Source of the DNA: Methylorubrum suomiense
GTDB lineage: Bacteria; Pseudomonadota; Alphaproteobacteria; Rhizobiales; Beijerinckiaceae
Length of the DNA: 64,000 bases
Assembly: GCF_022179765.1 (NCBI RefSeq)
Contig: NZ_BPRE01000001.1
Coordinates: forward strand, 1 to 64,000
Direction of reading: 5' to 3'
A program made the translations under genes and the position numbers. Below are positions 24,795 through 32,779 of the stretch, in pieces (within the stretch, counting starts at the first letter, position 1; each line of letters begins with the position of its first letter). Below the pieces are notes generated by a model. The model was not told where the DNA came from and did not search any database. It saw only the letters and a program-made list of their open reading frames with translations.

Positions 24795-26501
24795 TCAGCG
24801 GACCTGATTGAGGAGTTCGGCCCCCTGGGTCACGATGCGCTTGCCCGGGGCCACGCCGGAGACCACCAGCACGCGGCCGGCATCCAGGGGTTCGACCCTC
24901 ACCTCGCGCGGCTCGAAGCGCTCCGGTGCGGTGTGCTCGTAGACGAGGCTCTGGCCGTTACCGCCGCGGACCACGCTGGTGCGGGGCAGCGCGAGCCCGG
25001 TCTGCTGCGTGTCGAGGGCCGCCAGCACGGTGACGAACTGGCCGGTGCGCAGTTCCGGCGGGGCGCCCTCGATCGAGAAATGCATCGGCACCGCCTGGCT
25101 GCGGTCGGCAAGCCCCGCCCCCATGAAGGCGAGGTGCAGCGTCCGGCCGTCGGCGAGCCGCGCGGTGGCATCCTGGCCGGTGGCGAGCGCGTCGAAGCTC
25201 AGCGCCTCGACCCACAGGCGGCGCGGCTCGACGATCTGGAACACCTGAATGCCGGGGCTCGCCATCTGGCCCGCCACCGCGCTCGCCTCGGCGACGACCC
25301 CGTCGACCGGGGCGGTCAGGGCCTCGGGATGCTGGCGGATGGCGTCGAGGGCGGCGCGGCGGTCGGCCAGCCCCTTCAGCTCGGCGAGCGCGTCGTCGAG
25401 TTGGACCTGCGAGACCGCGCCCCCCGGCGCGAGCTTGCGGTAGCGCTCGACCCGGCGCTCGGTGATGGCGATCTGCTGGTCCAGCTCACCCTGGCGCTGG
25501 CGCATGTCGGACACGTCCACCGCCTGGACCGGGGGCGTGACATAGGCCAGCACCTCGCCCTTGGTCACCCGCGTTCCGAGCCGCGGGAAGCGGCCGGATT
25601 CCGGCGGCGACAGCCGCCCGCCCACCGAGGACTGGACGACGCCGCTGGCACTCGGATCGGGGATGATCCGGCCCGGAAGCTCGACCGTGCGGCTCAGGGT
25701 GTCGGAGGTGGTCACGACCGTGCGCAGGGCGAGCACCCGCTGGGTGGGCTTGGGCACAAAGATCGCGCCGTCCGGCATGCGCCGGGCGAGATCCTGACCG
25801 CCCGTCGCGGCCATCGGCGTTCCACCGCCCTCGTGCCCCTCATGGGCGAAGGCCTTAGGCGCCAGGGCGAGCGCGAGGGCGAACACGACGAGGGCGGCGG
25901 CGGGGCCCCGCCGACGTCCGCGCATCAGCAGCGTCACCACGATTCCGAGAAGGAAGCCCGCGCCACCGATCGCGAAGGGCAGCGGATCGGCCTCCTCGAG
26001 ATGACGGCGGAAGTCGTGGGCTGCGGCGAGGCCCATCGCCCAGGCATCGGGGCCGGCGGCGGACGGCGTGGGCGGTTCCGGGACGGTGAGGGAGACCGGA
26101 AAGATGTCGCTCGCCCCTCCAGTCCTGACCGTGAACAGCACCTCGTGCTCGCCGGGATGCAGGCTCCAAGGGGCAGGCAGGCCGTAGCTGCCGTCGGGCA
26201 TCGCCGCGGCGTCCGCCGGCCCCTCCGGCGTCTCGGCAGTGATCGCTGCGTCGGTCACCGGCTCGTTGGTGCCGACCCGATCGAGGAAGACGCTGAGACG
26301 GCCGTTGCGGGCAATGGCGACGAGTTCGAGGCTCTCGCTGCTCGATGCCCCCCGCGGGGCACTCACCGCGGCGGCGGGTGGGGTGTCGGAGCCGTGGTCG
26401 TGGCCTTCGTGGGCGGTCGCGGCCTGGGCCCAGAGGCCGAGCGCCACGATCGCCGCGCGCAGAGCGGTCGCACGCAGGGGCGGGGCGAGTGAAACACGCA
26501 T
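24795..26501 (-). CDS. RND efflux periplasmic adaptor (CusB/CzcB-like) with extra N-terminal metal-binding membrane module
   Basis: 568 residues, much longer than ordinary adaptors. Residues 1-30 form a signal peptide ending AATA, followed by HEGHDHG. Residues 50-145 are a small periplasmic domain. A transmembrane stretch at about 175-192 is followed by [20 protein letters not shown], which looks like a second signal peptide ending before HEGHEGGG (220-227). The classical adaptor (lipoyl/hairpin/barrel) follows: coiled region [20 protein letters not shown] and [16 protein letters not shown]. It appears to be a fusion of a His-rich membrane protein with a CusB-type adaptor. First of the coupled adaptor-pump pair. 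Confidence 0.88.
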   Translation of the reverse strand: MRVSLAPPLRATALRAAIVALGLWAQAATAHEGHDHGSDTPPAAAVSAPRGASSSESLELVAIARNGRLSVFLDRVGTNEPVTDAAITAETPEGPADAAAMPDGSYGLPAPWSLHPGEHEVLFTVRTGGASDIFPVSLTVPEPPTPSAAGPDAWAMGLAAAHDFRRHLEEADPLPFAIGGAGFLLGIVVTLLMRGRRRGPAAALVVFALALALAPKAFAHEGHEGGGTPMAATGGQDLARRMPDGAIFVPKPTQRVLALRTVVTTSDTLSRTVELPGRIIPDPSASGVVQSSVGGRLSPPESGRFPRLGTRVTKGEVLAYVTPPVQAVDVSDMRQRQGELDQQIAITERRVERYRKLAPGGAVSQVQLDDALAELKGLADRRAALDAIRQHPEALTAPVDGVVAEASAVAGQMASPGIQVFQIVEPRRLWVEALSFDALATGQDATARLADGRTLHLAFMGAGLADRSQAVPMHFSIEGAPPELRTGQFVTVLAALDTQQTGLALPRTSVVRGGNGQSLVYEHTAPERFEPREVRVEPLDAGRVLVVSGVAPGKRIVTQGAELLNQVR

Positions 26502-26582
26502 GAGAGGTCGATCCTTCGCGAGCGGGAACGCGCGCGGCGCCCAGCCGGGCGGCCGCGCAAGGCGCGCATCACCGCGCCGTTC

Positions 26583-27020
26583 TCAGGCGAAGGATCGGGG
26601 CGGTTCGGGCAGCGTTTCGGGAACGACGCTGACGAAGGCCGCGTCGCGCGGGCGCCGGAAGGCCCGCTCGGTGTTCCAGCGGAGCGCCACGGTCACGTCG
26701 GCGACGCCGACGAAGGGGATGTGGAACGGACAATGCAGCCCGCAGCATTGCCCCGAATGACCGTCGCCGGCCGGCGTCGATGCGTCGGAGCCGACCTTGA
26801 CGGCATGGGCGCCGTCATGGGGGCCGTGATGGGCTCCCGCGCAGTCGATCCCGGCGTGGTTCGCATGCGCATGCGCATCGACGGATGCATGGACATGCTT
26901 GACCCCGATGCCCGGAGCATGGGCTCGGGCATGGGCCGGGGCGGCGATCGACAGCGCGAGCAGCGCCGCGATCTGCAGGATCGCGGCGAGCGCATGCCAG
27001 AAGGGGCGGTGAGCGCGCAT
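26583..27020 (-). CDS. His/Cys-rich secreted protein, putative metal-binding accessory
   Basis: 145 residues from the ATG at 27020, starting MRAHRPFWHALAAILQ, with a signal peptide ending near APAHA. The mature part is crowded with histidines (KHVHASVDAHAHANHAG) and has CCGLHCPFHIPF, a likely soft-metal site. It precedes the RND adaptor gene by 81 bases and probably begins the operon. It resembles the small DUF2946-like proteins found with copper or divalent-metal resistance genes; family membership is not certain. A 19-residue upstream extension was discarded because it lacks signal-peptide logic. Confidence 0.7.
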   Translation of the reverse strand: MRAHRPFWHALAAILQIAALLALSIAAPAHARAHAPGIGVKHVHASVDAHAHANHAGIDCAGAHHGPHDGAHAVKVGSDASTPAGDGHSGQCCGLHCPFHIPFVGVADVTVALRWNTERAFRRPRDAAFVSVVPETLPEPPRSFA

Positions 27021-27073
27021 CACACCGCCTTCATAGCACAAGCGGGGCTCGGCTCCAGAGCGTCCGGGTCGTC

Positions 27074-27292
27074 TCACGCCGGCTCGCGGACGCGGCGCGC
27101 CTGCAGGGCCTCGTTGATGAGGTTCGAGAGCGCCACGTAATCGTGCCCGATATCTTCGAGGATCAGGGCGAGGTCCTCGGGCACCTCGGCCTCGGCGCAG
27201 CAGGCCCGCACCAGGGCCTCGTGCAGCGGCATGACCGTGTCCGCGTAGGTTCGGAAGAAGTGTTTCGCCTGTTCGACAGCGTTCGGCGGCAT
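27074..27292 (-). CDS. Small helical protein downstream of luxI (unknown function)
   Basis: 72 residues starting MPPNAVEQAKHFFRTYADTV, predicted all-helical, with a Cys-Cys pair (RACCAEAEVP) and an acidic helix (DLALILEDIGHDYVALS). It lies 74 bases after the luxI stop on the same strand, so it may share the quorum-sensing transcript. No signal peptide or membrane segment. The longer frame upstream overlaps luxI and is compositional. I do not recognise the family. Confidence 0.6.
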   Translation of the reverse strand: MPPNAVEQAKHFFRTYADTVMPLHEALVRACCAEAEVPEDLALILEDIGHDYVALSNLINEALQARRVREPA

Positions 27293-27366
27293 CGTCGCAT
27301 CCGTGATGGGTCGGCGTGGGGGGCCGCCCGCGCTGGCGGGCGGCATGCGCTTCAGGGGAGACCGGC

Positions 27367-27984
27367 TCAGGCGGCCTGCTGCACCGGCAGGGTGCGGCCG
27401 CGCGACGAGAGCGCGTGCATCCGGTCGAGGGCGCGGGGCGTCGCCTCCCACAGGCCGACGATGAGGTGGCCTCGGTGGGAGCGCGATTCTGCGAGCGGGT
27501 CCGGCGTCCAGCCGATGCGCTGGTAGATCCGGGTCATCCGTTCGTCGTAGAGGCCGACAATGTGCTCGATGCCCGAGTTCAGGCAGAGCTCGCACAGGCC
27601 GATCAGCAGGTCCGAGGAGACCGTGCGCATCGCCTCCGCCCGCATGCCCCGGCGGGGCGGGTGGACGCAGAAGCGGGTGCATTCCCAGGCCGTCGGGCTC
27701 TCGACATCGACCGGCTCGTCGAAGAAATCCGAGAATTCGTGGCGCAGCATCGTGTCGCCGGTGGTCGGCAGGAGGCGCAGCGAACCGGTGAGGTGACCGT
27801 CCGCATCGGAGGCGACGAGGTAGACGGTGTCGTCGCAGCGGTCGTAACGGTCGATCTCAAGACCGTCCTCGACATCGACTTCCCAGCCGAGACGATCCTT
27901 GAAGATCGCCGCGCGGGCCCGGAACATCTGGTCGAAATCTTGAGAAAATCGGTCGCGGTCGGCGCCGGAGAAAATTTTGATCAT
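27367..27984 (-). CDS. Acyl-homoserine-lactone synthase (LuxI family)
   Basis: Makes an AHL signal from S-adenosylmethionine and an acyl carrier. The 205-residue protein has every conserved family residue at the canonical number: R24, F28, W34, D45, D48, R70, F84, E101 and R104. The start at 27984 has a strong AGGAGG site that lies inside a small hairpin. A luxR-type gene is upstream on the same strand. Methylobacterium extorquens has long-chain (MlaI) and short-chain (MsaI) synthases; I cannot tell from sequence which acyl chain this one uses. Confidence 0.95.
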   Translation of the reverse strand: MIKIFSGADRDRFSQDFDQMFRARAAIFKDRLGWEVDVEDGLEIDRYDRCDDTVYLVASDADGHLTGSLRLLPTTGDTMLRHEFSDFFDEPVDVESPTAWECTRFCVHPPRRGMRAEAMRTVSSDLLIGLCELCLNSGIEHIVGLYDERMTRIYQRIGWTPDPLAESRSHRGHLIVGLWEATPRALDRMHALSSRGRTLPVQQAA

Positions 27985-27993
27985 CGGGTAAAC

Positions 27994-28009
27994 CTCCTGT
28001 GATCAGGAG
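27994..28009 (-). promoter_or_regulatory. Hairpin covering the luxI ribosome-binding site
   Basis: On the minus strand CTCCTG-ATCA-CAGGAG forms a 6-bp stem with a 4-base loop. The right arm is most of the AGGAGG ribosome-binding site, 9 bases before the ATG. Such a stem could hold back luxI translation. Confidence 0.5.
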
Positions 28010-28028
28010 ATCTCCCGGAGGCCCGGCC

Positions 28029-28045
28029 TTCGACAATCTATCGAA
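28029..28045. promoter_or_regulatory. Lux-box-like inverted repeat upstream of luxI
   Basis: TTCGACAATCTATCGAA: TTCGA and TCGAA arms separated by 7 bases, 45-61 bases before the luxI start. Size and place fit a LuxR-type operator for autoinduction, although the arms do not match the classical lux box closely. Confidence 0.4.
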
Positions 28046-28198
28046 ATTGAGAGATCGACGGGCCGTCGAGCTGATGTCAAACGGGCCGGAAGGCCCCGTT
28101 CGGCGCTCGCTCGGACACGTTACGCGGCAGGGCGCCACCCCATGACGGGACGGCGACGAAGCGACGGATCGGCCGGGTCCTGCCCGGCGGCGGATCGA

Positions 28199-28927
28199 TC
28201 AGGCGTCGATCAGGTCGAGGGCGATGGCGCGGGCGACGAGCTGGGTCATGGTCGCGCAGCCGAGCTTGTGCCGGGCGGTCTTGAGATAGAGCCGCACGGC
28301 AGGTTCGGAGATCTCCAGCAGGAAGGCGATGGTCTTGGCCTGTCGCCCCAGGGCGAGGAGCTGGATGCATTGCTGCTCGCGCCGCGACAATCGCGGCGGA
28401 CGGGCGGCGCGCAGGCCGCTCAGCTGGACCGCCCGCTCATGGAAGAAATGAGCGACCGCGTGATACTCGCGCAGATAGGACGGCTTCTTCCGCTCCCACT
28501 CGTCCAGGGTGATGTTCGAGGTCAGGGTGAAGATCGCCCGCTCTCCGTTCGGACCGCGGATCGGGATGGTGATGCCACGGCGCCCGACGCCGTAGCTGTC
28601 GGCCTCCTTGAACACGTGGCGCGCACCGATCGAGGTTCGATCGAGGCCGTCCCAGTCGATCGGCAGGAAGCCGCTCCGCCCCGCCTGCACCACCGGATCG
28701 AGGGCGAAGTAATCCTCGCCGACATAGCGGCTGACCCAACCGGGATCGTAGGACAGCATCAGGATCGGGTTGGGCTGCAGGCAGGCCGGCAGGTGCGTGG
28801 CGTGGTAGACGATGTTGGCGAGCCCGTAGGCGTCGCGCAGGTCGAGCAGCAGCGGGTTGAGCGCGTCGAGGTCCGGCGCCGCCGCCAGGACGTCGAGGGT
28901 CTCGGTGAGGCTGATGTCGCGCTTCAT
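28199..28927 (-). CDS. LuxR-family quorum-sensing transcriptional regulator
   Basis: 242 residues from ATG 28927. The N-terminal autoinducer domain has the ligand-pocket pattern W..Y....Y..DP (YDPGWVSRYVGEDYFALDPVV). The C-terminal helix-turn-helix runs from LSRREQQCIQLLALG to KTARHKLGC. A TTG 75 bases upstream in the same frame would add 25 residues; the ATG gives the usual length and has GGAGGA upstream. It is adjacent to luxI, its probable partner. Confidence 0.9.
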   Translation of the reverse strand: MKRDISLTETLDVLAAAPDLDALNPLLLDLRDAYGLANIVYHATHLPACLQPNPILMLSYDPGWVSRYVGEDYFALDPVVQAGRSGFLPIDWDGLDRTSIGARHVFKEADSYGVGRRGITIPIRGPNGERAIFTLTSNITLDEWERKKPSYLREYHAVAHFFHERAVQLSGLRAARPPRLSRREQQCIQLLALGRQAKTIAFLLEISEPAVRLYLKTARHKLGCATMTQLVARAIALDLIDA

Positions 28928-29103
28928 GACGAGAGCAAGATCCTCCGCAGTCCCGACCGGATCAGGAAGCGGCGCACCGAAGTCACGCCCGTTTTCAAGC
29001 AATTCTTAGACCTTCTAGCCCGTCTTGGCAGGAATTCACAAATCCAACCGAGGATTGACCGGCCAAGCTCACCGTCTTGGATGAAATCCGCCTCGGCACC
29101 GGA

Positions 29104-29481
29104 TCAGTGCGGGTCGCAGCGCGGCTTTACGGTGTCGGCGGCCGCGGCCAAAACGAGGCGGTAGACGCCCTCCTTGAGCTGGCCCGGCGGCAAACGGTCG
29201 AAGGCCTCGGCCAGCATCTGCGCTTCCTCCGAGACGAGCGGGGCCGCAGCCTCCACGCTGCCGAGGCCCAGAAGATCGTCGGCGCTGATCCCGAGATGCT
29301 CGGCGAGCGTGGCGAGACGCGCGGCGGAGATCGGGTTCGCCCCGCTCTCGTACTTTTCCATCTGCGCGGGCGTCACGGACGCGGCCAGCGCGAGGTCCCG
29401 GAGCGCAAGTCCCTGGCGCCGACGGGCTGCCTTGATGCGCAGCCCGATCGCCAGGTCGTCTTCCCTTACGCCCCTCAACAC
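29104..29481 (-). CDS. XRE-family helix-turn-helix regulator
   Basis: 125 residues from a GTG at 29481, which has AAAGGAGACG directly upstream; the TTG further out has no ribosome-binding site. The Cro/CI-type HTH spans about residues 10-65 (GLRIKAARRRQGLALRDLAL, SVTPAQMEKYESG, LATLAEHLGISADDLLGL). A short C-terminal helical tail follows (LVSEEAQMLAEAFDRLPPGQ). It is typical of small methylobacterial regulators of unknown target. It sits upstream of luxR, on the same strand. Confidence 0.85.
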   Translation of the reverse strand: MLRGVREDDLAIGLRIKAARRRQGLALRDLALAASVTPAQMEKYESGANPISAARLATLAEHLGISADDLLGLGSVEAAAPLVSEEAQMLAEAFDRLPPGQLKEGVYRLVLAAAADTVKPRCDPH

Positions 29482-29710
29482 CGTCTCCTTTACACCCCGT
29501 GGGGTCGGGACCCGCGGCGTTGCGGACAGAGTGGGCAAGCCGGCGTCGAGGGCAAGCCCACAGCCGCACGTTGTCCGGCCAAGGCACGTTGCGATCGCGC
29601 CGGCTCACTGTCTTTTGTCCAATCCGGCGCCCCGCTGCCCCGGTCCCGGTCGTGCCCAGAGGCGCTCGCCCAGGCAGCACGTCCCGTCCCTTCGGATCGA
29701 TTCGCCCCGC

Positions 29711-30067
29711 TCAGTCCTTCTTGGCCGGCCGGATCTTGAGTTGATCGATGGCCCAGAGCCAGCGCCCGTCCGGCTGCCGGCGCGCCGCCTCGACCGAGAG
29801 CGAGCCGTTGGGCAGCCGGGCGAAGGTGAGGCCGAGATCGCCGTTGCGCAGGGCCGGCAAGGTTTCAGGGGCTGGGAAGTCGGATTTGCGGGCCAGGAGA
29901 TCGGCGTAGAAGCGCCGAATCTCGTCGTGGCCGGTCGCCACCACCTCCCCCGCCGCGAGGACGGCCTCGGGCTCGTAGAGCGCCACCAGCCCCTCGACAT
30001 CGCCGGCATTGGCCCGCGCGTGGAACAGCCGGGCCAGATCGCCCGGTTCCTTAGCCGTCTCACTCAT
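29711..30067 (-). CDS. SnoaL/DUF4440-like protein
   Basis: 118 residues with the cone-shaped NTF2-like pattern: FHARANAGDVEGLVALYEPEA, the turn GHDEIRRFYADLLAR, and the closing strand WLWAIDQLKIRP. Family members include ketosteroid-isomerase-like enzymes and stress proteins. ATG 30067 is used; GGAGG lies seven bases upstream, too close to the ATG at 30073. Precedes no obvious partner; the OsmC gene is 34 bases upstream on the same strand, so the two may be co-transcribed. Confidence 0.82.
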   Translation of the reverse strand: MSETAKEPGDLARLFHARANAGDVEGLVALYEPEAVLAAGEVVATGHDEIRRFYADLLARKSDFPAPETLPALRNGDLGLTFARLPNGSLSVEAARRQPDGRWLWAIDQLKIRPAKKD

Positions 30068-30101
30068 GGTCATCCTCCCTCTGACGCCGCTCGAAGGGCG
30101 G

Positions 30102-30545
30102 CTATTTCAGGCGCGTGCCCCGCCCATCCTCGACCGAGACGGAGACCGGGATACCGGCCTTAACGCTCTCGGAAACGGTGCAGAACCGCTCGAACTGTTC
30201 GAGCACCCGATCGATCCGGTCCATCGCCGCCGCTTCGGCACCGAGGGCGATGGCGACGTCGATGCCGTCCAGGCGCAGGCGCCCATCCGCGTTGCGCCCG
30301 AGCCGGCCGCTCGCCTGGGCGCTGACGCCACCGCCGTCCTGACGGTACTTGCCGAGGGCGAAGACGAGGCTGGCGCACAAGCAGTTGCTCACCGCCGCGA
30401 TCAGCACCTGCTCGGGCGAGGGTCCCTCGCTCGCGCCGATGGGCACCGGCTCGTCGGTCAGCAGCGACTCGAAGGCGGGGCCGAACTCGACGCGGAAGGC
30501 GAAGCGCTCGACCTGCCGAATGCTGATGCTGGGTCGTTCCGACAT
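30102..30545 (-). CDS. OsmC-family peroxide-reductase-like protein
   Basis: 147 residues, MSERPSISIRQVERFAFRVEF. The two family cysteines are in AAVSNCLCASL and ERFCTVSESV, fitting a thiol peroxidase acting on organic hydroperoxides; the active-site Glu of OsmC is less clear. Start ATG 30545; the longer upstream frame is read-through. Distinct from the second OsmC protein at 60333, which it resembles only at family level. A promoter-like palindrome lies between it and the divergent PAS gene. Confidence 0.85.
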   Translation of the reverse strand: MSERPSISIRQVERFAFRVEFGPAFESLLTDEPVPIGASEGPSPEQVLIAAVSNCLCASLVFALGKYRQDGGGVSAQASGRLGRNADGRLRLDGIDVAIALGAEAAAMDRIDRVLEQFERFCTVSESVKAGIPVSVSVEDGRGTRLK

Positions 30546-30614
30546 GGCCGTTCCTCTCTCCCCGCCAGTCTCAACCGCGTCCCCCCGGCATTGTTGCCGA
30601 GCGCTTTCGCGACC

Positions 30615-30643
30615 TTGACCCCGTTTCCGTATTTGGTATACCA
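30615..30643 (+). promoter_or_regulatory. Candidate promoter with palindromic operator over the -10 box
   Basis: TTGACC (30615-30620), a 16-base spacer and TATACC (30637-30642) resemble a sigma-70 promoter pointing at the PAS gene. The -10 lies within a perfect 10-bp palindrome TGGTATACCA (30634-30643), the core of many GntR-type operators. Confidence 0.45.
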
Positions 30644-30716
30644 GATGCCAACGAGACGCCACCGGAGGAAGCCCGCTTCCTCCCGGCAGACCCGGACAAG
30701 GAAGGAGCGCGAGGCC

Positions 30717-31178
30717 ATGGCCGCGGCGACATCCCCACCACCGGCCGTCGATGTCTCGGGGCTGGTGACGGCCCTGGGGGACGCGGTGGTGATCTCCGAC
30801 GCGGACGGCCGGATCGTCACGTGGAATCCGGCCGCCGAACGGATCTTCGGTTTCAGCGAAGCCGAGGCGATGGGCGAGACGCTCGACCTCATCACCCCGG
30901 AGCGCCATCGGCGGCGCCACTGGGACGGCTACGCCAAGACGATGCGGACCGGGCAGACCCGCTACGGGACGACGCTGCTCAAGGTGCCGGCCCTGCACAA
31001 GGACGGGCACACCCTGTCCATCGCCTTCACCGTCTCGCTCCTGCACGGGGCCGACGGGGAGGTCGACGGGATCGTCGCGGTCATCCGCGACGAGACCGAG
31101 CGCTTCGAGGAGGAGCGCCGCCTGCGCCGCCGGATGGCGGAGCTGGAGGAAGCGCTCGGCACCCTCGTGCTCGCCTGA
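30717..31178 (+). CDS. Single-domain PAS sensor protein
   Basis: 153 residues comprising one PAS fold: LVTALGDAVVISDADGRIVTWN, AAERIFGFSEAEAMGE, then the PAC part GEVDGIVAVIRDETERFEEE and a short coiled coil. There is no kinase, GGDEF or HTH output domain. Such stand-alone PAS proteins signal by partner binding; the ligand is unknown. ATG 30717 has AAGGAG upstream; an upstream ATG at 30646 would add a basic extension. Confidence 0.85.
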   Translation: MAAATSPPPAVDVSGLVTALGDAVVISDADGRIVTWNPAAERIFGFSEAEAMGETLDLITPERHRRRHWDGYAKTMRTGQTRYGTTLLKVPALHKDGHTLSIAFTVSLLHGADGEVDGIVAVIRDETERFEEERRLRRRMAELEEALGTLVLA

Positions 31179-31271
31179 ACCCAGGCGGGTGCGTCTCACA
31201 ACAAGAACAAGACCTTTCGTTTCAAGACTTCACACAACCTCCAACGAAGTCGTCATAGGGAGAATGCCGCA

Positions 31272-32522
31272 ATGTCCCAGCCGCTCGACGGGATCCGGAT
31301 CATCGATTTCACCCACGTCCAGGCGGGCCCCGCCTGCACCCAGCTGCTCGCGTGGTTCGGCGCGGACGTGATCAAGGTCGAGCGCCCCGGCGCCGGCGAC
31401 GTGACCCGCAATCAGCTGCGCCATGTCGAGGATGCGGACGCGCTCTACTTCACGATGCTGAACTCCAACAAGCGGTCGCTGACGCTCGACACCAAGACGC
31501 CCCAGGGCAAGGAAGTGCTCGAGAAGCTGATCCGCGAATCCGACGTGATGGTCGAGAATTTCGGCCCCGGCGCGCTGGACCGCATGGGCTTCACCTGGGC
31601 CCATATCCAGTCGCTCAACCCCGGCATGATCCTCGCCTCGGTGAAGGGCTTCTCCGACGGCCACCACTACGAGGACCTGAAGGTCTACGAGAACGTGGCG
31701 CAGTGCGCCGGCGGCGCCGCCTCGACCACCGGCTTCTGGGACGGCCCGCCCACCGTGTCGGCCGCCGCCCTCGGTGATTCCAACACCGGCATGCACTTGG
31801 CCATCGGCATCCTCACGGCGCTGCACGCCAAGAACAAGACCGGCAAGGGCCAGAAGGTCGCCGTGTCGATGCAGGACTCGGTCATCAACCTCTGCCGCGT
31901 GAAGCTGCGCGACCAGCAGCGCCTCGACGCCATCGGCTACCTCGAGGAATACCCGCAATATCCGCACGGCGAGTTCTCCGACGTGGTGCCGCGCGGCGGC
32001 AACGCGGGCGGCGGCGGTCAGCCGGGCTGGGTGCTGAAGTGCAAGGGCTGGCAGTCGGACCCGAACGCCTACATCTACTTCACCATCCAGGGTCACGCCT
32101 GGGCCCCGATCTGCAAGGCGCTGGGCAAGCCCGAGTGGATCGACGATCCGGCCTACAACACCGCCCGCGCCCGCCAGGACAAGATCTTCGAGATCTTCGC
32201 CTTCATCGAGGATTGGCTGGCCGACAAGACCAAGTTCGAGGCCGTCGACATCCTGCGCAAGTTCGACATCCCGTGCTCGCCGGTGCTGTCGATGAAGGAG
32301 ATCGCCGCCGATCCGTCGCTGCGCGCCAGCGGCACCATCGTCGAGGTCCCGCATCCGAAACTCGGCTCGTACCTGACCGTCGGCTCGCCGATCAAGTTCT
32401 CGGACATGAAGGTCGACATCAAGGCTTCGCCCCTGCTCGGTGAGCATACGGACGAAGTTCTCGCCAGCCTCGGCTACACCTCCGAGCAGATCGCCGCGAT
32501 GCACGAGGCCCGCGCGGTCTGA
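31272..32522 (+). CDS. frc: Formyl-CoA:oxalate CoA-transferase
   Basis: Class III CoA-transferase that moves CoA from formyl-CoA to oxalate, the activation step of oxalate breakdown. The 416-residue protein starts [21 protein letters not shown]. Asp169 of ALGDSN is the catalytic aspartate at the same number as in Oxalobacter Frc, and the glycine loop [12 protein letters not shown] is present. Length is 12 residues below the Oxalobacter enzyme because of a shortened loop after YPQYPHG. Oxalyl-CoA decarboxylase (oxc) is not adjacent. A terminator follows. Confidence 0.94.
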   Translation: MSQPLDGIRIIDFTHVQAGPACTQLLAWFGADVIKVERPGAGDVTRNQLRHVEDADALYFTMLNSNKRSLTLDTKTPQGKEVLEKLIRESDVMVENFGPGALDRMGFTWAHIQSLNPGMILASVKGFSDGHHYEDLKVYENVAQCAGGAASTTGFWDGPPTVSAAALGDSNTGMHLAIGILTALHAKNKTGKGQKVAVSMQDSVINLCRVKLRDQQRLDAIGYLEEYPQYPHGEFSDVVPRGGNAGGGGQPGWVLKCKGWQSDPNAYIYFTIQGHAWAPICKALGKPEWIDDPAYNTARARQDKIFEIFAFIEDWLADKTKFEAVDILRKFDIPCSPVLSMKEIAADPSLRASGTIVEVPHPKLGSYLTVGSPIKFSDMKVDIKASPLLGEHTDEVLASLGYTSEQIAAMHEARAV

Positions 32523-32573
32523 GTTCTCGACCATGATTCTTCCGGGACGGTGATCCGCCCCGGAAGTGCTTGA

Positions 32574-32600
32574 CCGGACCTAGGTCCGGGCTGTTTTTCT
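32574..32600 (+). terminator. Rho-independent terminator of frc
   Basis: CCGGACC (32574-32580), TA, GGTCCGG (32583-32589) and then GCTGTTTTTCT. Perfect 7-bp arms with a U-run, about 50 bases after the frc stop. Confidence 0.85.
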
Positions 32601-32779
32601 CCTCCGTGTGACTTGGCCGGACCGCCCTCCTTACGGTCCGGCCTTTCTTGTCCGGCCTACGGGCCGGGCGCCTCACGCGGGGGAAGCCGTCTGCCCTCTC
32701 CTCGCACGTCCCGGCTTTCCGCCGAGAGCCGGCTCATCCCTTCGGGCTGCGTCCTCCAGCCCCAAGCCTGCGGTGACCC

